A stretch of DNA of 53,128 nucleotides, taken from positions 1-53,128 of the forward strand of contig CAILKO010000015.1 in NCBI GenBank assembly GCA_903834835.1, in the 5' to 3' direction. Of this stretch, positions 1 to 8,629 are shown one piece after another. The notes under the pieces are model-generated. The model did no database searches. It was not told the DNA's origin and was given only the letters and a program-made list of their open reading frames with translations. This DNA comes from an uncultured Pseudomonadota bacterium. Its GTDB lineage: Bacteria > Pseudomonadota > Gammaproteobacteria > Burkholderiales > SG8-39. The position numbers and the translations under genes are program-made. Position 1 is the first letter of the stretch. Each line of letters begins with the position of its first letter.

Positions 1-32
1 CGTTCGATACGGGTGAGATGTCTGTAGGCCAT
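1..32 (-). CDS. IS30-family transposase, N-terminal fragment (cut by window edge)
   Basis: Only the first ten complete codons are inside the window; they read MAYRHLTRIE, followed by a partial codon for Arg. IS30 transposases typically open with a short M-x-Y-x-x-L-T-x-x-E-R segment before the helix-turn-helix, so the fragment fits that family. It would be transcribed leftwards. The fragment is short, and the call depends on agreement with the C-terminal fragment of the same family at the other edge of the window. Confidence 0.55.
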   Translation of the reverse strand, partial: MAYRHLTRIE

Positions 33-111
33 TTGGGCAACTTTGACTGTGGTGGTTGAGGCGGCTCGGATGCTATGGCATCTCGCCCACCCCCTCCACG
101 GTTCATCAAAC

Positions 112-136
112 GTTGCACTTAGAAGTTGAATTCACC
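112..136. repeat. IS30-like terminal inverted repeat (left copy)
   Basis: Reading outward from the transposase, the element ends GTTGCACT, five variable bases, then GTTGAATTCACC. The right-edge fragment ends outward with GTTGCACT, five variable bases, then GTTGAACTCACC. About 19 of 25 positions agree, as expected for the two ends of one IS30-type element. Confidence 0.6.
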
Positions 137-150
137 GCCCCAACCCTCCC

Positions 151-1032
151 CTACCCCGCGTTCAACCTTTTCACCGGATACCGCGCCAGCTCCCCGGACC
201 GGTAATCCGCGATCGCCTGTTCGATCTCGGCGCGCGTGTTCATGACGAAGGGCCCGTACTGCACGACGGGTTCGCCGATCGGGCGACCGGCAAGGAGAAG
301 CAGGCGCGCGCCCTGGGCACCGGCCACGAGTTTCAGGCGCTCGCCCTGGGTGAGTACGGCGGCGGCGCGGTGGGGGACTTCTTCCGCGCCGGTGCCGATG
401 TGGGCGCTGCCTTCGTACACATACAGGAAGGCGTTGTGGGCTTCGGGCAGGGTCGTTTCCCAGCTCGCGCCGGCATCGAGGTGGACGTCGATGTAGCGCG
501 CATCCGTCGCGCCGGCCACAGCCGGACCCGCCACACGCACGCCGGCCGCCTCGACTTCGCCGGCGATGACTTTCACGGTCGCACCCGGGCCTGCATTCGC
601 CGAGGGAATTTCGTGCGCCGGAATGTCGCGATACGCGGGCGGCTGCATCTTGTCTTTCGCGGGCAGGTTCAGCCAGAGCTGGAAGCCGCGCATGCGGCCC
701 TCGGTCTGCTGCGGCATCTCGGAATGGATCAGGCCGCGCGCCGCGGTCATCCACTGCACGTCGCCCGGGCCGAGATCGCCGGTGTTGCCGCCGCTGTCCT
801 GGTGCTGCATGTGGCCGTCCAGCATGTAGGTCACGGTCTCGAAGCCGCGATGCGGATGGTTCGGAAAACCCGCCAGATAGTCGTCCGGGTTGTCCGAATA
901 GAACTCGTCCAGCATCAGGAAAGGATCGAGCCGCAGGTCATCGCGCGAGCCGAGGCTGCGGCGCAGCTTCACGCCGGCGCCGTCGGAGGTGGCCATCGAG
1001 GGAATGATGCGCTGGATGCGGCGGTCGGACAC
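151..1032 (-). CDS. Pirin family protein
   Basis: A 293-residue bicupin of the pirin family. The N-terminal cupin shows the expected iron ligands: His59 and His61 in NHPHRGFE, then His103 and Glu105 in IHSEMP. Pirins are cytoplasmic iron proteins, and some have quercetin 2,3-dioxygenase activity, so a role in aromatic oxidation is possible. It is the last gene of a minus-strand set (Bug protein, Rieske oxygenase, Ldh-type dehydrogenase, pirin), with 116 bases between it and the dehydrogenase stop. Length is normal for the family. The substrate cannot be read from the sequence. Confidence 0.9.
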   Translation of the reverse strand: MSDRRIQRIIPSMATSDGAGVKLRRSLGSRDDLRLDPFLMLDEFYSDNPDDYLAGFPNHPHRGFETVTYMLDGHMQHQDSGGNTGDLGPGDVQWMTAARGLIHSEMPQQTEGRMRGFQLWLNLPAKDKMQPPAYRDIPAHEIPSANAGPGATVKVIAGEVEAAGVRVAGPAVAGATDARYIDVHLDAGASWETTLPEAHNAFLYVYEGSAHIGTGAEEVPHRAAAVLTQGERLKLVAGAQGARLLLLAGRPIGEPVVQYGPFVMNTRAEIEQAIADYRSGELARYPVKRLNAG

Positions 1033-1148
1033 GGTCGTTCCTTTCGTTGTTCTTGTCGTTGTTCCCGGTGCCCGCGGGCGCCCGGCCTCTTCAGATATGG
1101 GCGGAGCGGCGGATTGAAAGCCCTCCTCCCCCCGCGAGCTTGCGTGAT

Positions 1149-2177
1149 TCAGATGCCGGCTTCGAGGCCCAGTTTCGCGGCGAGTTTCCGCAGGTCCGCG
1201 AGTACCGCTTCAGGTACGGGGATACCCTCCGCATGCCGGCGCGCATGCATCCGGTCGCCCCGATCGCCGGGCAGCAGAATCCCGCCCAGGGCCGGATCCG
1301 CGGGCAGCGCCTTCAGGTCGGCTTCCAGCCGCGCGAGTTCCTGCGCGTAAGTTGCCGGATCGCCGAGCTTCGCGAGATCCATCGCCATCAGGTAGGCGTT
1401 CTGGAAGTGCATGCGGCTCGCCTCGGTCGCTTCGAGATACTCGGCGAGGATGGGGCTGCCGAGCGCGAGACTGGTCACGCATTCGATCATCAGCGAGAGG
1501 CCCGAACCCTTCGCACCGCCGAGCGGCAGCGGCCAGGCCGCGGCGTTGGCATCGGTGGTGATCTGGCCGGATTTGTCCACCGCGGCATCCGGCGGCAGCG
1601 GCTCGCCGCTCTTCCTCGCCTGGAAGATGCGGCCGAGCGGGATCACGCTGCTCGCCATGTCGAACACCACCGGACCGCGCGCGCCGCCCGGCACCGCGAT
1701 CGCGATCGGATTGGTCGCGACACCCGCCTTCAGCGCGCCGTGATAGACCATCAGCGGTGCCGAGGCCGAGAGCACGATGCCCGCCATGCCCTGCTCCGCG
1801 ATGCGCCGCGCATAGGCGCCGATCGCGCCGGTGTGGGTCGTGCGACGCACCAGCACCGTGGCCGCGCCCGCCGTGCGCGCCTTCTGCGCCGCGAGATCCG
1901 CCGCGCGCGTCATCGCCACCGCACCGGCCGCGCGGTCCGCATCCAGCACCGCGAGCGCCGGCAGATCGAGGCGCAGGCTGAGCTGGGGCTTCGGATTGAT
2001 TTCGCCGCGCTCGATCATCTCGACATACTGCGCGGTGCGGCTGACGCCGTGCGTATCGGTGCCGCGCAGGTTCGCCTGCACCAGCGACGCGGCGACGGTG
2101 TGCGCATCGGCTTCGGGCAGGCCTGCAGCGGCGAAGATGCCGGCGACCAGCGCCTGCAGTTTTTCTGCGGCGATCAT
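1149..2177 (-). CDS. Ldh family oxidoreductase (malate/L-lactate dehydrogenase type 2)
   Basis: The product has 342 residues and belongs to the NAD(P)-dependent malate/L-lactate/ureidoglycolate dehydrogenase family, a fold distinct from Rossmann dehydrogenases. Visible family motifs are GTDTHGVSR near residue 39 (His43 is the conserved histidine), RRTTHTGAIGAYA, and GGAKGSGLSLMIE. The ATG at 2177 overlaps the upstream Rieske gene stop as ATGA, so the start is well fixed and translational coupling is likely. It probably oxidises a 2-hydroxy acid or a related diol/alcohol formed after the oxygenase step; that link is inferred from coupling only. Confidence 0.9.
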   Translation of the reverse strand: MIAAEKLQALVAGIFAAAGLPEADAHTVAASLVQANLRGTDTHGVSRTAQYVEMIERGEINPKPQLSLRLDLPALAVLDADRAAGAVAMTRAADLAAQKARTAGAATVLVRRTTHTGAIGAYARRIAEQGMAGIVLSASAPLMVYHGALKAGVATNPIAIAVPGGARGPVVFDMASSVIPLGRIFQARKSGEPLPPDAAVDKSGQITTDANAAAWPLPLGGAKGSGLSLMIECVTSLALGSPILAEYLEATEASRMHFQNAYLMAMDLAKLGDPATYAQELARLEADLKALPADPALGGILLPGDRGDRMHARRHAEGIPVPEAVLADLRKLAAKLGLEAGI

Positions 2178-3415
2178 GACGCAGTCGCCAGATCGGGCGG
2201 CGGTGCGAAGCCATCGATCGCGCGCCAGTCGATATCCCGGCAGCGCAGCGCAATCGCGCGGATGCGTGCGTATTCCGTCGCATCGCCCATGCCCGGGTGC
2301 GCATCGCGGATCATCTCGAGCAGGCGCTGGCGCGTGCGCGCGACCACGACATCGCTCGAACCCAGATGCTCCTTGCTCCGATCGACGATCGGCCCCATGG
2401 ATTCGGTGACCGCGATGTCCTCCACCGGCACAATGCCGGGCAGCCCCGACCAGTGGCCAGCATTCATCTGCGCGCGATCCTGGTTCCAGCCATTGCCCGC
2501 ATCGCCCACGCCCATCGCGAAATCGTCGTAGCTCGCGCCCGCATCTGGCTGCAGCACTTCCTTGGGATCCACCGCCCGGTCGGCCCGGTAATAGAACAGC
2601 CACTGCGCATGGTGATGATCGTCGATCGGCACGAAGCAGAACATCGTGCCCGTTGCGCCCGCCGGCATCGGGATGAAATTGAAGAACGGCAGCACCACCT
2701 CGCGCACCCGCACATACTGCGCGCCGTCCGCGAGCGTGCGCAGCGCCGCCTCCTTGAGGCCATAGGGCATGGCCTCCACTTCGAAGCCCGGCACCAGATC
2801 GAGCGTCTTCTGCAGCTCGCCCACCGACTTCACGGTGGAGGCGCGGATCGCGCTCTGGTGCAGGATGCCGAGGTGCGAGGAATCGAGCGCCGACTCCATG
2901 CCCTGCAGCCAGTTCGAGCGCGCGAAACCGCGCAGCGTCAGCACATGGCCTTCCGGCAGCGTATTGAATTCGAAGGCCGGAAACGGCGCGGCGGGCAGCT
3001 CGCCCGGCCACACCCAGATCACCCCGCCCGCCTCGCGCACCGGCAGACTGCGCACCGGGATGCTGGCGGCAAATTTCTCGCGCCGCGCCGGCGGCTCGTT
3101 CGGCGTATCGAGCACGCGCCCGGAGACATCGATCTTCCAGCCGTGATAGATGCAGGTAAGCGCGTTATCGCCGCTGCGCGCGAGCGTCAGCGACACGCCG
3201 CGATGCGGGCAGGCCTCGTCGAAGCAGGCGATGCGCCCGTCCGCGGCGCGGAACAGCACGTAGTTTTCGTTCAGCAGGCGCAGGCGCTTCGGCGCGCCGC
3301 CCGCAGGCAGGGCCGAGGCGCGCATCGCCGGCAGCCAGTAACGGCGCGCGAGCTGGCCGAAGGGCGTGCCCGGTCCGGACCGGCAGAGCAATTCGTTGTT
3401 CGCCTGACTCAGCAT
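2174..3415 (-). CDS. Rieske [2Fe-2S] aromatic ring-hydroxylating oxygenase, alpha subunit
   Basis: A 413-residue terminal oxygenase of the phthalate-dioxygenase type. The Rieske cluster ligands are Cys69/His71 (CPHRG) and Cys88/His91 (CIYHGW). The mononuclear iron site shows the D-x2-H-x4-H pattern at Asp178, His181 and His186. Proteins of this class need an electron-transfer reductase, which is not encoded nearby. The gene sits between a Bug binding protein (49 bases upstream) and the coupled Ldh-type dehydrogenase, so uptake, hydroxylation and oxidation of one aromatic carboxylate is a reasonable inference. O-demethylases have the same architecture and cannot be excluded. Confidence 0.92.
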   Translation of the reverse strand: MLSQANNELLCRSGPGTPFGQLARRYWLPAMRASALPAGGAPKRLRLLNENYVLFRAADGRIACFDEACPHRGVSLTLARSGDNALTCIYHGWKIDVSGRVLDTPNEPPARREKFAASIPVRSLPVREAGGVIWVWPGELPAAPFPAFEFNTLPEGHVLTLRGFARSNWLQGMESALDSSHLGILHQSAIRASTVKSVGELQKTLDLVPGFEVEAMPYGLKEAALRTLADGAQYVRVREVVLPFFNFIPMPAGATGTMFCFVPIDDHHHAQWLFYYRADRAVDPKEVLQPDAGASYDDFAMGVGDAGNGWNQDRAQMNAGHWSGLPGIVPVEDIAVTESMGPIVDRSKEHLGSSDVVVARTRQRLLEMIRDAHPGMGDATEYARIRAIALRCRDIDWRAIDGFAPPPDLATAS

Positions 3416-3464
3416 GCGCTGCCTCCCGGAGCAGAACCCTGTGACGCGCGTGAGCGCAGCGTCG

Positions 3465-4460
3465 CTACTCGCTGGTCAATCCGAGCTTGCGGATGACCTC
3501 CGGCCAGATCGCGAGCTCCGCCTTCCACAGCGCGCCCATCTCTTCCGGCGTGCCGGGCCGCGTCTGCAGACCGAATTCGCCGAAGCGGCGGACGAGTTCG
3601 GGCGCATTCAATGCCTTCTGGATCTCCGCATTCATGCGCTGGATCGCCGGCTGCGGCGTGCCCATGGGCGCGGTGAGACCGGCCCAGGCATAGACCTCCA
3701 GCCCGGGCGCGACCGATTCGCTGAAGGTGGGCACATCCTGCAGCTCGGGCATGCGCGCCCCGGCCGCGACGCCGAGCACGCGCAGCTTGCCCGCGCGCAC
3801 AGCGGGCATCACCATCGACGGATCCGTCATCAGCGCCGGCAGCTGGCCGCCGAGCACCGCCTGCACCGCCTGGGCCGCGCTCTGATAGGGCACCGTCTGC
3901 GCGTCGACGCCCGTACGCAGCTTGAACACTTCGAGCGCGAAGTGGTGCGCGCCGGCAGCCGGGGCTGCGATATTCAGACGCGCCGCACCGGTAGCGGCCT
4001 TCGCGCGCGCGACGAATTCCTGCAGCGTGCGAGCGCTCTCGCCGGGACCCGCAATCAACATGATCGGCGTACGGCCGAAGAGGCCGACCGGTGCGAGATC
4101 CTTCACCGGATCGAAGGGCAGGCTGCGGAACAGCGCCGTGTTGTGCACCAGCACGCCGACGTCCGAAAAGAGAAAGGTGTATCCGTCGGGTGCCGCCTTC
4201 GCGACCGCCGCGGCACCGATGGTTCCGGAAGCGCCCGGCCGGTATTCCACGACGATCGGCTGGCCGAGCGCGCCGCCGATATTGCCGACCACGAGCCGCG
4301 TCACCAGATCGGCCGCGCCGCCCGCCGGATAGGGCACGATCCAGTGCACCGGCCGGGTCGGCCAGGAAACTGCTGAACCGGTAGCGCCTGCCTGCGCGAG
4401 CGCCTCGCCGGCCAGCGCGCACAGCAGTGCGCATCCAATACCAATGCGCCTGATCATCAT
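3465..4460 (-). CDS. Bug-type tripartite tricarboxylate transporter substrate-binding protein
   Basis: The mature part has the Bug/TctC hallmarks: WPTRPVHWIVPYPAGGAAD near the N-terminus, PGASGTIGAAAVAKAAPDGYT, and a C-terminal PEEMGALWKAE segment. The start at 4460 (MMIRR) is preceded by AAGGGG and gives a clear signal peptide ending in ALA; a longer open frame to 4565 lacks that logic. The product (331 residues) is periplasmic and binds a carboxylated small molecule. First gene of the Rieske/Ldh/pirin set, so it probably binds the substrate of that pathway. No membrane TctA/TctB genes lie in the window. Confidence 0.9.
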   Translation of the reverse strand: MMIRRIGIGCALLCALAGEALAQAGATGSAVSWPTRPVHWIVPYPAGGAADLVTRLVVGNIGGALGQPIVVEYRPGASGTIGAAAVAKAAPDGYTFLFSDVGVLVHNTALFRSLPFDPVKDLAPVGLFGRTPIMLIAGPGESARTLQEFVARAKAATGAARLNIAAPAAGAHHFALEVFKLRTGVDAQTVPYQSAAQAVQAVLGGQLPALMTDPSMVMPAVRAGKLRVLGVAAGARMPELQDVPTFSESVAPGLEVYAWAGLTAPMGTPQPAIQRMNAEIQKALNAPELVRRFGEFGLQTRPGTPEEMGALWKAELAIWPEVIRKLGLTSE

Positions 4461-4582
4461 GTTTTCCCCTTGTTTGCGATTCGAGCCGATCGCTTCGTGG
4501 GGCAGGAGTGTAACCCGGGCGGCCTGCGACATAATGCGCGCCTCACCCCGCCGTGCGCGGGCCATCGCCCTGCCGGAGCACC

Positions 4583-5521
4583 ATGTCAGGCATCAAGGAA
4601 AATCCGTCTGCGCCCGTGGCCGACACGCGGCGTCCGAACCCCGCGCTCGCGCGGCTCGTCGAGCCCGGGCCCGCGGCAAGCGCAGTGCTCGCCGGCTACG
4701 AGCGCCGGGCGCGGCGCCCGGTGCTGCCGGGACGAACCCGTCGCATCGCGTGGCGCGAGTGGGGCGAAGGCGAACCCGTGGTGCTGCTGCACGGCAGCGC
4801 CGGCTCCTGGGCGCACTGGATCCGGACCATCGATGCGCTCGCCGACCGTCACCGGATCCTGATTCCCGATCTGCCCGGCTGCGGCGACTCCGACACTCCG
4901 GAACCGCCGGGCGACTACGGGAGCATCACCGGCGCGCTCGCGCGCGATCTCGCGGAGCTGGCCGGACCCGGCCAGCCGCTGCGCATCGTCGGCTTCTCGC
5001 TCGGCGCGCAATTCGCGATGCGCCTCGCGCTGCACGATGCATTGCATACCGCGCAGCTCGTGGTCGTCGGATCGAATGTGGCGGACCGGCGCGGCCGCAC
5101 CGGACAGAGCAGTCTCCTGAACTGGACCCGGGCCGAGACCGAAGCGGAGGCGCTCGCCGCACTGCGTGCCAATCTGAACACCATGATGCTCGCCGACCCC
5201 GCGAACATCGATCCGCTCGCGCTCGAACTCTATGTCTCCGATGTCGTGCGCTGCCGCATGCGTCTGCCGTCGCTCGGTCCCTTCCGTCCGCTGGTGGACG
5301 CGATCCCGGAACTTGCGCCCCATGTGCGGCTGACCGTCGTCTCCGGCGAGCGCGACCAGATCTTCGCCGATGTCCTGCCAGACCAGCAGGCATCGCTCGA
5401 TCGCCTGCGACCCGAGGCGCGTTTCCACCTGCTGCCCGGCGCGGGCCACTGGGTGATGTACGAAGCGGCCGAGGCCTTCAACCGCGTGCTGCGCGAGACG
5501 CTGGCCGACGCGGCCGCCTGA
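4583..5521 (+). CDS. Alpha/beta-fold hydrolase
   Basis: A 312-residue alpha/beta hydrolase. The oxyanion region is VVLLHGSAGSW, the nucleophile elbow is VGFSLGAQ (Ser in G-F-S-L-G), a likely acid lies in GERDQIF, and the catalytic histidine is in GAGHWVMYE. I chose the ATG at 4583 because CGGAG lies just upstream; the frame is open further upstream without a ribosome site. It is divergent from the Bug/Rieske operon (122 bases between them) and convergent with the CoA ligase (12 bases). It may hydrolyse an ester or a ring-cleavage product, but sequence does not tell which. Confidence 0.85.
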   Translation: MSGIKENPSAPVADTRRPNPALARLVEPGPAASAVLAGYERRARRPVLPGRTRRIAWREWGEGEPVVLLHGSAGSWAHWIRTIDALADRHRILIPDLPGCGDSDTPEPPGDYGSITGALARDLAELAGPGQPLRIVGFSLGAQFAMRLALHDALHTAQLVVVGSNVADRRGRTGQSSLLNWTRAETEAEALAALRANLNTMMLADPANIDPLALELYVSDVVRCRMRLPSLGPFRPLVDAIPELAPHVRLTVVSGERDQIFADVLPDQQASLDRLRPEARFHLLPGAGHWVMYEAAEAFNRVLRETLADAAA

Positions 5522-5533
5522 GCGCACCACCCG

Positions 5534-7054
5534 CTAGCCGCGATCGGGCTGCCTGACCCCGGATTCGAGACGCTTGCGCAATTCGGTCTTCAGCACCTTG
5601 CCGTAGTTGTTCTTCGGCAGCGCGTCGACGAACACGTAGTCCTTCGGTCGCTTGAAGCGCGCGATATGCGCGAGGCAGAGCGCATCGAGCTCCTCGGTTC
5701 CGGGCTGCGCGCCCGCGTGCGCCACGACGAACGCGACCACCTCCTCGCCCCAGTCGGCATGCGCGCGTCCGACGACCGAGCATTCGGCCACCCGCGCATC
5801 GCGCAACAGCACTTCCTCCACTTCGCGCGGATAGATGTTGGTGCCGCCCGAGATGATCAGATCCTTGGAGCGATCGCGCAGCGTGAGAAAGCCGTCATCG
5901 TCGAGCGTGCCGAGATCGCCGGTATGCAGCCAGCCGCCCTTCAGCGTGCGCGCGCTCGCCTCGGGATTCTTCCAGTAGCCCTGCATCACGCAGGCCGAGC
6001 GGGCGATGATTTCCCCCACCTCGCCTGCGGGGACGTCGCGGTCGTCCTCGTCGACGATGCGCACTTCGCAACCGCTGCGCACCACGCCGCAGGAGACCAG
6101 CCGCTCGAGGTAGCGCGGATGGCGCATGTCCCCGTGCGCCGCCTGAGTGAGGCCGGTGATCGTCATCGGCGCCTCGCCCTGGCCGTAGAGATTGAACAGG
6201 CGCGGCCCGAACAGCGCGACCGCGCGCTGCACATCGGCCTGGTACATGGGCCCGCCGCCGTAGATCAGCGTCTTCAGATGGCGCAGATCGGCGCTGCCGG
6301 CGCGCGGCGCATTCAGCATGCGGCTCACCACGGTAGGCGCGGCGAAGAACGAAACGCGCTGATGCGCAGCGATCAGACCGTACATTTCGTTCGCGTCGAA
6401 GCCGCCGGATTCCGGGATCACGTTCAGGCTGCCCGACATCACGTGGGCGAGCGCATAGAGGCCCGAGCCGTGCGAGAGCGGCGCCGCGTGCAGGATGCTG
6501 TCGCCCGGCGCGAGTGCGTCGATATCGGCAAGATAGGCGAAGCTCATCGCGAGCAGGTTCGCGTGCGTGAGCGTGGCGCCCTTGGGCTGGCCTGTCGTGC
6601 CGCTCGTATAGAACAGCCAGGCCGGATGTTCGTCGCCGGCCGGCGCGCCAGGTGCCGCATCAAACAGCGCTTCGTAATCGGCCGAGCCGAAGGCGATCGC
6701 CGGTATGCCGCTCACATTCGCCGCGAGATCCTCCGACACCAGCGCCAGCTTTGCGCCGCTGTTGCCGAAGATGTAGGCGAGCTCCTTCGGATGCAGCTTG
6801 GCGTTGACCGGCACTGCGGTGAGGCCCGCGTGCCAGCAGGCGTACAGCGCCTCGATATAGGCGCTGCAGTTCGTGGCGACCAGGGCCACGCACTCGCCCG
6901 GCCGCAGCCCCAGACGTCCGGTGAGCCCGGCCGACAGACAGGCCGCGCGGTGCGCGAGCTGCGCGTAATCCGCGCTGACGCGGGTGCCGGTAGCGAGCGC
7001 GCCGGCGCCGGGCCAGAGACAGGCGCTGCGTTCAAGGCTGCGATAGAGGTTCAT
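5534..7054 (-). CDS. Class I adenylate-forming acyl-CoA synthetase (fatty acid-CoA ligase type)
   Basis: The 506-residue product activates a carboxylic acid to its CoA thioester through an acyl-AMP. Core motifs are in order: LFYTSGTTGQPKGATLTH (about 147-163), YGQGEAP, TGDLGTLDDDG, RSKDLIISGGTNIYPREVEEVL, and near the C-terminus NNYGKVLKTELR with the adenylation lysine. CGGAG lies just upstream of the ATG. A GTAAC-N6-GTTAC palindrome at 7097-7112 lies about 43 bases before the start codon, so a repressor site is likely. The acid used is unknown; medium-chain fatty acids or an aryl/alicyclic acid are both plausible. Confidence 0.92.
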   Translation of the reverse strand: MNLYRSLERSACLWPGAGALATGTRVSADYAQLAHRAACLSAGLTGRLGLRPGECVALVATNCSAYIEALYACWHAGLTAVPVNAKLHPKELAYIFGNSGAKLALVSEDLAANVSGIPAIAFGSADYEALFDAAPGAPAGDEHPAWLFYTSGTTGQPKGATLTHANLLAMSFAYLADIDALAPGDSILHAAPLSHGSGLYALAHVMSGSLNVIPESGGFDANEMYGLIAAHQRVSFFAAPTVVSRMLNAPRAGSADLRHLKTLIYGGGPMYQADVQRAVALFGPRLFNLYGQGEAPMTITGLTQAAHGDMRHPRYLERLVSCGVVRSGCEVRIVDEDDRDVPAGEVGEIIARSACVMQGYWKNPEASARTLKGGWLHTGDLGTLDDDGFLTLRDRSKDLIISGGTNIYPREVEEVLLRDARVAECSVVGRAHADWGEEVVAFVVAHAGAQPGTEELDALCLAHIARFKRPKDYVFVDALPKNNYGKVLKTELRKRLESGVRQPDRG

Positions 7055-7091
7055 GGCAACTCCGGGCAGGAAAAATCGGCTGTCGCGGCAT

Positions 7092-7117
7092 AGATAGTAA
7101 CATATTTGTTACCATTT
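7092..7117. promoter_or_regulatory. Palindromic operator candidate, GTAAC-N6-GTTAC (site 1)
   Basis: The core at 7097-7112 is GTAACATATTTGTTAC, flanked by ATA on the left and CAT on the right. It lies between the divergent CoA ligase and the hypothetical gene at 7192, close to the ligase start. The same motif with the same six-base spacing occurs at four other intergenic places in the window. A dimeric repressor (TetR-, MarR- or HTH-type) would fit; no DNA-binding evidence is available. Confidence 0.65.
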
Positions 7118-7191
7118 GTTCCGGATCGCGCGTGACCGCGACCCGCTCCTGCAATTAGACTGGCAATCGTTACCGCAAGGATGGTGGGCAC

Positions 7192-7602
7192 ATGGAAGAG
7201 ACGACGAAATTCGGCACGCTCGCGAGCGTGGAACTGCACGAGGCGGAGAACGCGTCCGAACCGGACAGCGCGACCTGGGTGATGATCGACGAGGCCGGAA
7301 GACGCGCCTCCTTCGTGGTCGGCCCCAAGGTGCTCTCGCTGCTGCTGCAACTCACCTGCGCGCTGGTGGAGAAATCCGCAACGAGCGAAGCGCGCGTACC
7401 GCCGAAGGAAGGCGGCACGAGCGTCGGCCTCCCGGCAAACAATATCGAGGTCTCGCCCGGGCGCAACCCGAAGGAGGTCTCGCTCCACGTGCACCTGGGC
7501 AAGGTGCATGTCGCCTACATGGTCCCGCTCGATTCGGTGATCATCGCGCTCGGCACGCTGGTGCAGGGACTGCAGGCGGATCCGCCGCTCGCCACGCACT
7601 GA
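7192..7602 (+). CDS. Hypothetical protein, 136 residues
   Basis: I do not recognise a family. The protein is small, soluble-looking and acidic at the N-terminus, with no signal peptide, no cysteine cluster and no membrane segment that I would trust. The segment ATWVMIDEAGRRASFVVGPKVLSLLLQLTCALVE is followed by a strand-rich part ending HVHLGKVHVAYMVPLDSVIIALGTLVQG. AAGGA precedes the ATG at about ten bases. It is divergent from the CoA ligase and shares the intergenic region that holds operator site 1, so co-regulation is possible. Coding-like third-position GC supports it as a real gene. Confidence 0.65.
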   Translation: MEETTKFGTLASVELHEAENASEPDSATWVMIDEAGRRASFVVGPKVLSLLLQLTCALVEKSATSEARVPPKEGGTSVGLPANNIEVSPGRNPKEVSLHVHLGKVHVAYMVPLDSVIIALGTLVQGLQADPPLATH

Positions 7603-7629
7603 GCGTCGTCGAGCGGCAGGATCTGCTTT

Positions 7630-8601
7630 TCAGCTGCGGTGCAGTGCCCGCCGCAGCGCGTCCAGCTGCTCCGCGCTCGCACGCCGCGACACCGCGGCCT
7701 GGGGCGCGAAGGAATCGAAGCTGTGGAAGGTGCCCGGATAGACGTGGAATTCGGTCGCCACGCCTGCAGCGAGCAGGCGGCGCGCATAGTCGATGTTTTC
7801 CATCAGCAGCGGATCGAACTCCCCGACCGCCATGTAGGTCGGCGGCAGCCCGGACAGATTCCGTGCACGCGCCGGTGCCGCGTACTCGGATACGCCGTCG
7901 CCGCCGGGCGCATGACCCAGATACATGTTCCAGGCATCGACGTTGTTCTGATGCGACCAGGGCGGCACTTCGCTTGCCGGGGGCGGCTTGAGCGCCGTGC
8001 GGTCGTCGAGCACCGGGTAGTTCAGCAACTGGAAGGCGACCGGAATCTTTCCGCGGTCGCGCGCCATCAAGGTCACCGCGGCGGCGATGCAGCCGCCCGC
8101 ACTCACGCCGGTGACCGCCACGCGGGCCGGATCGACATCGAGCGACGCCGCATTGTCCGCGAGCCATTCGAGCGCCGCATAACTGTCGTCCACCGCCGCG
8201 GGCCAGGGATGCTCCGGCGCGAGGCTGTAGCCCACGGAGACCGCGACACAGTTCACTTCGGTGACGAAGCGCCGCATCTTGGTGTCTTCGCCCTCGGCAT
8301 CGCCGATGCAGAATCCGCCGCCATGCATCCACAGGATCGCCGGCAGGCTGCCCGGGTGCCCCTTGGGTCGATGGATCCGCAGCGGAACGCTGCGCCCGGC
8401 AACGTTCAGCACATGGTCCTGACTGACCACGTTCTCGAACACCGGCATCTTCGCAAGCGTCGCCTTGCGTGCGGCATCGCGCGCCGCACGCGCCGCGCCG
8501 ATGTTCTTGAAATCGAAGCCGCCGCCCATCGCCTTGGCCCAGGCCTTGATCGGCTCGATCAGTTCCGGATCCAGCTTGTCGATACTCAATCCCGCCTCCA
8601 T
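7630..8601 (-). CDS. Alpha/beta hydrolase, hormone-sensitive lipase (HSL) family esterase
   Basis: A 323-residue carboxylesterase-type hydrolase. The HSL oxyanion motif HGGGF is present, the nucleophile elbow is VTGVSAGG, the acid is in GEFDPLLMEN and the histidine in PGTFHSFD. The start at 8601 (MEAGLSID) is preferred because it follows the Bug stop by 28 bases; longer frames would overlap that gene. There is no strong ribosome site, so coupling to the upstream gene is possible. As the last gene of the second Rieske module it probably hydrolyses an ester or acyl intermediate of that pathway. Confidence 0.87.
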   Translation of the reverse strand: MEAGLSIDKLDPELIEPIKAWAKAMGGGFDFKNIGAARAARDAARKATLAKMPVFENVVSQDHVLNVAGRSVPLRIHRPKGHPGSLPAILWMHGGGFCIGDAEGEDTKMRRFVTEVNCVAVSVGYSLAPEHPWPAAVDDSYAALEWLADNAASLDVDPARVAVTGVSAGGCIAAAVTLMARDRGKIPVAFQLLNYPVLDDRTALKPPPASEVPPWSHQNNVDAWNMYLGHAPGGDGVSEYAAPARARNLSGLPPTYMAVGEFDPLLMENIDYARRLLAAGVATEFHVYPGTFHSFDSFAPQAAVSRRASAEQLDALRRALHRS

Positions 8602-8629
8602 CGAATGTTCAGCCAGCCCTGCACGGAAA

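Larger units (their letters stand above)
1..136 (-). mobile_element. IS30-family insertion sequence, partial (5' part)
   Basis: The minus strand carries the beginning of an IS30-type transposase frame (start at 32) that runs off the window, followed outward by a non-coding leader and a terminal repeat at 112-136. The terminal repeat matches, imperfectly, the outer end of the IS fragment at the right edge of the window. Seen directly: start motif MAYRHLTRIER and the repeat. Inferred: family and element boundary. The element edge is placed at the end of the repeat near 136; a few bases either way are possible. Confidence 0.7.
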
